Source: Acidobacteriota bacterium
Lineage (GTDB): Bacteria; Acidobacteriota; UBA6911; RPQK01; JAJDTT01
Assembly: GCA_028874215.1 (NCBI GenBank)
Contig: JAPPLF010000022.1
Span: forward strand, 1-64,000
Length of the DNA: 64,000 bases
Direction: 5' to 3'
Position 1 is the first letter of the stretch; each line of letters starts with the position of its first letter. The notes beneath the pieces were generated by a model. It was not told the DNA's origin. It saw nothing but the letters and a program-made list of their open reading frames with translations, and did not search any database. Position numbers and translations under genes: made by a program. Shown piece by piece: positions 58,856-64,000 of this stretch.

Positions 58856-60118
58856 TCATTTTCTCAGGTCGACACAGACCAGCGCCGTCTCGTTTCGGGC
58901 ATAGAGGCGGCCCCGGGCCAGGGCCGGATAGGCACGCACCGTGCCCTCCAGAACCTTGGCGCGCGAGATCACCCGGAATTCCTCGGGATCGGCCGCGGCC
59001 AGGATCAATTCACCCCGCTCGGTCAGGACCAAAAGCCGGTCGCCGGCCAGGGTGACGGTCCCGGCACGCAACCCGCCCTGATTCCACTTGACCCGTCCCG
59101 TTTCCCACTCGACGCAACGCAGGCTGGGACCGTATTCCTGGCGGCCGTGAAAACCGTAGAGATAGCCGTCCCGGTAGACGCTGGTGGCATAGTGGTTGCT
59201 GAGGGCGTCGTTGGAAGTCCAGATTTTTGCGGGCGACTCTCCGGCGGCATCCAGCAGCAGGGCGCCGGTGCTGTAGCTGGCCGACACGAAGATCCGGTCG
59301 CCGACGATGAGGGGAACGGCCGCGTTGACCGAAGCCCGGCTTCGCGACCGCCAGCGTACTCGGAAGCCGACTCTTCCGTTGGCCGGGTCGATGGAGACCA
59401 CGCCGTATCGGGTGAAGGAGACGATCCACGGCCTGCCCCCGATGGAGGCGTGCACCGGAGAGGAGTAGCCCGCCTCGTCGTCGGTGGCCTTCCAGAGGGT
59501 CCGTCCCGTGTCGGCGTCGAACGCCACGACGCCGGCGCCTTGGGCGCCCACATGGACGAAAACGGCCCCGTCCCGGACCAGTGGGGAACAGGCTGCGCCG
59601 AAGAAGCCCTTGCGCGGTCGGAATTGGGACCGGGTGTCCACCTGCCAGATGCGGTTGCCCGAACCCAGGCCCAGGCATTGGAGGATTCCCTGAGCGCCGA
59701 AGGTGTAGATCCGGTCGCCGTCCGCCGCCGGACTGGCCCGGGGCCCCTCGTCGAAGCCGAAGTCATCCCGGTAGTCGGTCGGGTAGGAGAAGGTCCACAA
59801 CTCCCGGCCGTCGTCCGCTCCCAAGGCATCCACGACGTCCCGGCCGTCCACCCGGTGAAAGAGGATCAGGGTGCCGCCCGCCACGATGGGGTTGGCGAAC
59901 CCTTGTCCGGCCTCCCGCTTCCAGAGCACGCGTGGTCCCGAAGCGGGCCACTGGCGGGCCAGGTCCTTCCCGGCATAGACGCCGTCTCGAGTCGGTCCCA
60001 GAAACTGGGGCCAGTCGCCGGCCCGCAGCCCGCCGAGACAGAACGCCAACACGATATTGAGGCAGATTCCCGGGAGGAACTGCGATCCCTTGCGCCGGAG
60101 ATGCGGAGTTTCGGACAT
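58856..60118 (-). CDS. PQQ-like beta-propeller (outer membrane/periplasmic) protein
   Basis: 420 aa. Signal sequence FLPGICLNIVLAFCLGGLRA then GDWPQFLGPTRDGVY and repeated quinoprotein-type blades (DGRELWTFSYP; GNRIWQVDT; TGRTLWKATDD; ETGRVKWNQGG). No PQQ-binding catalytic residues are seen, so it is likely structural or a ligand-binding propeller like those common in Planctomycetota and Acidobacteriota. ATG 60118 starts one base after the pepF stop; a GTG 15 bases earlier would overlap pepF. Confidence 0.82.
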   Translation of the reverse strand: MSETPHLRRKGSQFLPGICLNIVLAFCLGGLRAGDWPQFLGPTRDGVYAGKDLARQWPASGPRVLWKREAGQGFANPIVAGGTLILFHRVDGRDVVDALGADDGRELWTFSYPTDYRDDFGFDEGPRASPAADGDRIYTFGAQGILQCLGLGSGNRIWQVDTRSQFRPRKGFFGAACSPLVRDGAVFVHVGAQGAGVVAFDADTGRTLWKATDDEAGYSSPVHASIGGRPWIVSFTRYGVVSIDPANGRVGFRVRWRSRSRASVNAAVPLIVGDRIFVSASYSTGALLLDAAGESPAKIWTSNDALSNHYATSVYRDGYLYGFHGRQEYGPSLRCVEWETGRVKWNQGGLRAGTVTLAGDRLLVLTERGELILAAADPEEFRVISRAKVLEGTVRAYPALARGRLYARNETALVCVDLRK

Positions 60119-60119
60119 T

Positions 60120-61952
60120 TCAGTTGGACTCACTCAGTTCTTCCGCCTGCCGGATCATGTCCTCGGTCATGGAGAGGCCAGTATTCCAGAAATCGGGGTC
60201 GGTGAGGTCCACGCCCATGGGCTGGAACATGACGTGCGGCCAGTCCGAGCCTCCGGCCTCCAGGAGCTCCAGATACTCCTCGGCGAATCCGTTCGCGTCC
60301 TGCTTGTAGCGGCCGTACAGGGCCAGGACCAACAGCTTGCCGAAAGCATAGGCGTAGACATACCCGGGGGTGTGGATGAAATGGGGGATGTAGCTCCACC
60401 AGGTGCTGTAGTGCTCTCCCAGGTGAACGCTTCCCCGGAACATCTCCTCCTGAGTTTCCATCCAGAGTTCATTGAATCGCTCGACCGACAGCTCACCTTC
60501 GTCCCGCCGCGCGTTGTGCGTCCGCTCCTCGAAGCGATGCAGGGCGATCTGCCGGAAGACGGTGGCCATGGTGTCGTCGATGTTGCCGACCAGGATGGAC
60601 AGCCGGACCCCGGGCTCCGGCTCGTTGCGGAGCAGGTGATCGAAGACCAGCATCTCCCCGAAGACGGAGGCCGTCTCCGAAGTGGTCAGGGGCGGACGGG
60701 ATTGCAGGTAGCCCTGGGTTCGGGAGAGGTACTGGTGGACCCCGTGCCCCAGTTCGTGGGCCAGGACCTGCACGTCGCGAATGTTTCCCGTGTAGTTCAT
60801 CATGACGTAGGGGTGAACCGGGGGGACGGTCTGATGACTGAAGGCGCCCCCCGATTTTCCCGGATTGGGCGGAGCGTCGATCCAGCGTTCGTCGAAGAAA
60901 CGGGCGGCGATGGATTCCATGGAGGGATGGAATGCCCCGTACGCCTCCAGGACGGTTTCACGGGCGGTGGCCCACGAATACCGGGCGGTGGCCGTGCCGA
61001 CGGGGGCGTAGCGGTCATAGTCCCGGGAGACGTCCAGGTTCAACAGGCGCTGCTTGAGCCGGTAGTGGCGGGCCGCCAGGTCGTAGCGTCCGGTCACCGC
61101 CTTCACCAGGACCTGGACGGCGTCATCGCTGATCTCGTTGTCCAGATTCCGGCTGGCCAACCAGTGGGGATATTTCCTGAGCCGGTCGTCGGAGGCCTTG
61201 TCGGCCAGCATGGTGTTGGAGATGAAGGCCATCTCGCTGACCCGCTCTTCCAGACCCCGGCTGAAGGCCAACGCCGATTCCCGCCTCACCTCCCGGTCCG
61301 GGTCATAGAGGCGGGAGAGCAGTTCCTCGCGGGTCAGCTTGCGATCCCCGCAGGTATAGCGGGCGGCACCGTGCATCTGGTCGAAGAGGCGATTCCACGC
61401 GGACCTGCCGGTCACCCGCTTTTCCGCCAGGATCTTCTCTTCCGGCTCGCTCAGGACGTGGGGAGCCCGCAGCCGCTCCACCTCCAGGTAGTGCCGGAAG
61501 GGTTGCAGCTCCCGGCTGGAAAGCAACTCGGCCGCCCGCCCCTCGTCCAATTGCAGCCACTCCAGTTCGAAGAATAGGATCTTGCGGACCAGTTGCGTCG
61601 AGGCTTCCCGCGTCTTCTGCAGGATGGCGCCGCGGCGGGAATCCTGCGTATCGGTGCACCAGTGCAGGTAGGCATAGGAGCCGGCCCGTCCCAAACCGAC
61701 CTGCAAAGCCTCGTACTCGCGGACGGCCTGAGCCAGCTCACGGCCGTCGAGGCGACCCACCCGACCCCGATACCGCTCGGCGAAACCGGCCGCTTGGTCC
61801 TGCGTCCGCTCCAGATCCCTCTCCAGGGCGTCGGGGCCGGGATAGAGGTCGTCCAGGTTCCAGTGAACCCCTTCGGCGCCGGTGCGCCCGTTGGCGCCTC
61901 CGTTCGGTTCTTCCGGCCCCAACAGAGACAGAGGCGGCCTTCCCGCATGCAT
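60120..61952 (-). CDS. pepF: Oligoendopeptidase F (M3B family)
   Basis: 610 aa cytoplasmic zinc oligopeptidase. HELGHGVHQYLS (zinc His pair and catalytic Glu, about residues 385-389), third ligand Glu in TASVFGEML, and the C-terminal HYSTWWSYIPHFIHTPGYVYAYAFG motif. N-terminal helical lobe 30-200. ATG 61952 lies six bases after TAATCT preceded by TGC (extended -10), so the transcript may be leaderless. It is upstream of the propeller gene in one operon. Confidence 0.93.
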   Translation of the reverse strand: MHAGRPPLSLLGPEEPNGGANGRTGAEGVHWNLDDLYPGPDALERDLERTQDQAAGFAERYRGRVGRLDGRELAQAVREYEALQVGLGRAGSYAYLHWCTDTQDSRRGAILQKTREASTQLVRKILFFELEWLQLDEGRAAELLSSRELQPFRHYLEVERLRAPHVLSEPEEKILAEKRVTGRSAWNRLFDQMHGAARYTCGDRKLTREELLSRLYDPDREVRRESALAFSRGLEERVSEMAFISNTMLADKASDDRLRKYPHWLASRNLDNEISDDAVQVLVKAVTGRYDLAARHYRLKQRLLNLDVSRDYDRYAPVGTATARYSWATARETVLEAYGAFHPSMESIAARFFDERWIDAPPNPGKSGGAFSHQTVPPVHPYVMMNYTGNIRDVQVLAHELGHGVHQYLSRTQGYLQSRPPLTTSETASVFGEMLVFDHLLRNEPEPGVRLSILVGNIDDTMATVFRQIALHRFEERTHNARRDEGELSVERFNELWMETQEEMFRGSVHLGEHYSTWWSYIPHFIHTPGYVYAYAFGKLLVLALYGRYKQDANGFAEEYLELLEAGGSDWPHVMFQPMGVDLTDPDFWNTGLSMTEDMIRQAEELSESN

Positions 61953-61958
61953 TGCCCT

Positions 61959-61967
61959 AGATTAGCA
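61959..61967 (-). promoter_or_regulatory. Extended -10 element directly before pepF
   Basis: TGCTAATCT on the minus strand ends six bases before ATG 61952, a distance that places the transcription start at the A of ATG. No ribosome site exists in the six-base gap. Confidence 0.5.
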
Positions 61968-62089
61968 GCCCCGTCCGTCCACAACAGTCCGGGATGCTGC
62001 AGCACTTCCCTCAATTCTTGGCTCGAAGCTCTCAGCAGACCGGTATACTGCCGCCACCGGGAGCGGGTGACACGTCAGGAGGGAAGTCC

Positions 62090-63592
62090 ATGAAGGCGCG
62101 GTTCATGTTCGAGAGGCAGTTGATCGTTCTGAGCCTGCTGGGGTTGGCGATCTGTATTTCGGTCCGGGCGCAGGGGTTCGACGACATCAAGCGGCAAGCT
62201 CCGGTCCGGGAGTTGGGTCCCGAGCGGCAGCTCTTCCTGGACGACTGGCTCATCGACCGGATCGAGAACGCAGCCCGTTGGGTCCACGTTGCGCGGAAGG
62301 CGCCGGAGAATCCGATCTTCAAGGCGGAACGGCCCTGGGAGGGCAACCGGGTCCTCTACTCCAACGTGATTTACGACGAGAAGGAGCGTCTTTACAAACT
62401 CTGGTACAACGTCCGGCCCGAATCCACGAACTATCTTTGCCTCGCCACCTCGGCGGACGGGATTCGATTCCGGCGTCCCGAACTGGGGCTCCGGGAATTC
62501 CAGGGAAGCCGCAAGAACAACCTGTTGGTCATACCGGAGGACATCACCGAGATCAGGGTCTTCCATGACGATCACGACCCGGAGCGCCCTTACAAGATGG
62601 CCTTCATGAAATACGACACCTACGGCATCGGTGTCGGCTGGTCTTCCGACGGGCATCGCTGGGAGTCGCACCCGTATCCGGTGATCGTGCCCGCCGGCGA
62701 CGGGCTTTCGACCCCCTTCTGGGATCAGCGCCGCGAGCGCTACGTCTACTATCACCGTCCCAACGCCGGTCACGTCCTGCGCTGGTCCAAGATCCGGACT
62801 CCGGAAGCCTACCCCACGCGGGTCGTCGGTCTGGCGGAGAGTTTCAACTTCACCCTTTGGACCGATCTCAAGGAGGTCGTGGTGCCTGACGAGCGGGACG
62901 GCGCCGGCACGGAGTTCTACTACATGCCCGTCTTTCCCTATGAGAGCGGGTACGTGGGGATGCTGATCGTCTATCACGAATACACGGGCGACCCCGAATT
63001 CATGGACGGTTTCAACTTCACGCTGGACGCCCAGCTCACCTTCAGCCGGGACGGCAAGAAGTGGACGCGGGTCGGCGACCGGCACATCTTTCTCAAGGGG
63101 ACCCCGGGAACCTGGGAAGGCAAGCGGGTCTATCCCGAGTGCGCCGTCTTGAGGGACGAGGAGATCCGGATCTACTACCGGGGCTCCAGCGTGCCCCATC
63201 GCAACCTCTTCGCATTGGTCGGAACCGAATACAAGGGCCGCATCCTGGAAGGGGACGCCTTGGGCCTTGCCCGTCTGCGGCCGGATGGATTCGTCTCGGT
63301 CCGCGCCGGAGAGGAAGAAGGCCTCCTGACCACCTGGCCCCTCCGCTTCCAGGGAGGCGAGCTTCGGGTGAACGCCGACGCCGCTGGAGGATCCCTGAGG
63401 GTCGAGGCGCTCACTCAGTTCGGCAAGCCGCTCGCCGGTTTCGAGCGGGAGGCCTGCCGGCCCATCGAGGGAAACGGAGTGGGCCAGAAGGTCCAGTGGG
63501 ACGGCGGGCGCCGTCTGGATGAGTTGGACCAGCCGGTGCGGCTCCGTTTCATCCTGAAGAACGCGGATCTCTATTCTTTCCAGATCCGGTGA
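62090..63592 (+). CDS. Secreted five-bladed-propeller (GH43/GH32-like) protein
   Basis: 500 aa. Signal peptide FERQLIVLSLLGLAICISVRAQ. The rest is a beta-propeller with glycosidase-like repeats: DDWLIDRIENAARWVH, YKLWYNVRPES, TSADGIRFRRPELGL, WSSDGHRWESHP, SRDGKKWTRVGDRHI and RIYYRGSSVPHR. C-terminal beta sandwich (GGELRVNADAAGGSLRVEAL). Relatives in Planctomycetota and Acidobacteriota are annotated as glycosyl hydrolase family 32/43-like, often without identified activity. AGGAGGG precedes ATG 62090. TATACT lies at 62044-62049. Confidence 0.75.
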   Translation: MKARFMFERQLIVLSLLGLAICISVRAQGFDDIKRQAPVRELGPERQLFLDDWLIDRIENAARWVHVARKAPENPIFKAERPWEGNRVLYSNVIYDEKERLYKLWYNVRPESTNYLCLATSADGIRFRRPELGLREFQGSRKNNLLVIPEDITEIRVFHDDHDPERPYKMAFMKYDTYGIGVGWSSDGHRWESHPYPVIVPAGDGLSTPFWDQRRERYVYYHRPNAGHVLRWSKIRTPEAYPTRVVGLAESFNFTLWTDLKEVVVPDERDGAGTEFYYMPVFPYESGYVGMLIVYHEYTGDPEFMDGFNFTLDAQLTFSRDGKKWTRVGDRHIFLKGTPGTWEGKRVYPECAVLRDEEIRIYYRGSSVPHRNLFALVGTEYKGRILEGDALGLARLRPDGFVSVRAGEEEGLLTTWPLRFQGGELRVNADAAGGSLRVEALTQFGKPLAGFEREACRPIEGNGVGQKVQWDGGRRLDELDQPVRLRFILKNADLYSFQIR

Positions 63593-64000
63593 CGCTGGTC
63601 AGGGCGGCGGCGTATGCGCGCCACGTGGCCTCGTCGAAGAGGACGAATCGGACCAGTTCCGGGGACCTGCGTTCCTCCAGAAACTCGATGACGGCGGAAA
63701 CGGCGGTCCGGGCGGCCTTGATCACCGGATAGCGGTACGCTCCGGTCGATAGGGAAGGGAAGGCGATGCCGCGGCACTCGTGGGTCACCGCCGCATCCAG
63801 GCAGCAGCGGTAGGCGGAGGCCAGCAGAGCGGGTTCGCCCTGGCTTCCGCCCTTCCAGACCGGTCCCACGGCGTGGATGACGAAGCGGCTCGGGAGGTCT
63901 CCCGCTCCGGTGATGACGGCCCGGCCCGTGGGGCAGCCCTGGGGATACCGGCGGCGGGTCTCCTCCATGATGGCGGGCCCGCCGCGCCGGTGAATGGCGC
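63549..64000 (-). CDS. Macro-domain (ADP-ribose-binding) protein, 5' end beyond the window
   Basis: The reading frame is open to the window edge: codons upstream of the internal ATG (63968) read AIHRRGGPAI, the beginning of the macro-domain helix, so the gene starts outside and only the C-terminal 150 residues are seen. Visible motifs are PTGRAVITGAGDLPSRFVIHAVGPVW and the binding loop AFPSLSTGAYRYP. Likely an O-acetyl-ADP-ribose or ADP-ribosyl-protein hydrolase. The N-terminal catalytic region is not visible. Its 3' end overlaps the convergent propeller gene by 44 bases. Confidence 0.8.
   Translation of the reverse strand, partial: AIHRRGGPAIMEETRRRYPQGCPTGRAVITGAGDLPSRFVIHAVGPVWKGGSQGEPALLASAYRCCLDAAVTHECRGIAFPSLSTGAYRYPVIKAARTAVSAVIEFLEERRSPELVRFVLFDEATWRAYAAALTSVTGSGKNRDPRSSG

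Noticed and set aside
1-64000. CRISPR array or insertion sequence
   Set aside because: No regularly spaced direct repeats, no Cas-like or transposase-like reading frame and no terminal inverted repeats with target duplications were seen.

Overview
The window is high-GC, gene-dense bacterial chromosome from a Gram-negative (diderm) organism. Diderm traits are a TolC-type outer-membrane channel, an LpxL-type acyltransferase, minor type IV pilins and a BamC-like protein. The mix of bacillithiol genes (bshC-bshB1), nuo complex I, a Tat-exported Gfo/Idh/MocA oxidoreductase, a PQQ-like propeller, a DUF4838 protein and several secreted carbohydrate-type proteins is most like Acidobacteriota. That placement is an inference from gene content; there is no rRNA gene here to confirm it.

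Layout. 0-2.4 kb: a class A penicillin-binding protein. 2.5-6.7 kb: a decayed defence island. Broken pieces of a type I restriction system (hsdM', and an in-frame hsdS'::hsdR' chimera joined to an AlbA_2-like fragment) enclose an apparently intact AbiE pair, a Phd antitoxin with a truncated ParE, and a ribbon-helix-helix antitoxin followed by a 22-codon VapC stub. 6.8-8.9 kb: a secreted sialidase-fold protein and an intact VapBC pair. 9.1-12.5 kb: type III polyketide synthase, ICMT-type methyltransferase and FAD oxidase. 12.6-18.8 kb (minus): nuoJKLMN-greA, a tightly overlapping operon with its own TTGACA/TAAGAT promoter. 19.0-24.3 kb (plus): lipid-linked locus of phosphodiesterase, SDR, a phytol-kinase/DUF92 fusion and a UbiA prenyltransferase. 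24.5-27.9 kb: a small ORF, a gene fragment, a ThiS-ThiG fusion, aroB and menG/ubiE. 27.9-30.6 kb (minus): four minor pilin genes. 30.7-32.9 kb: tsaE and nnrD/E. 33-42.5 kb (plus): M48 protease, TolC-like protein, prepilin peptidase, phosphonoacetate hydrolase, HhH protein, bshC-bshB1 and an undecaprenyl-phosphate sugar transferase. 42.5-55.5 kb (minus): heterodimeric ABC exporter, envelope genes, mltG-ruvX, acyltransferase, a probable sugar-acid catabolic group (Ldh2, DUF4838, DapA-like) and bioB. 55.6-57.4 kb: a membrane protein, proC and tRNA-Val. 57.4-64 kb: Gfo/Idh/MocA oxidoreductase, PQQ-like propeller, pepF, a secreted five-bladed-propeller hydrolase-like protein and a macro-domain protein cut by the window edge.

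The points most worth following are: the prenyl-alcohol salvage/prenylation locus (VTE5-VTE6-like fusion plus UbiA, with menG 3 kb downstream); the type III PKS group; the ThiS-ThiG fusion with no stop after the ThiS Gly tail; the way the defence island has decayed around surviving toxin-antitoxin genes; and a recurrent -10-like hexamer (TAnACT, often with an upstream TGn). This hexamer lies in front of many genes, sometimes so close to the start codon that leaderless mRNAs are likely. No CRISPR array, rRNA operon, insertion sequence or integrase was seen.
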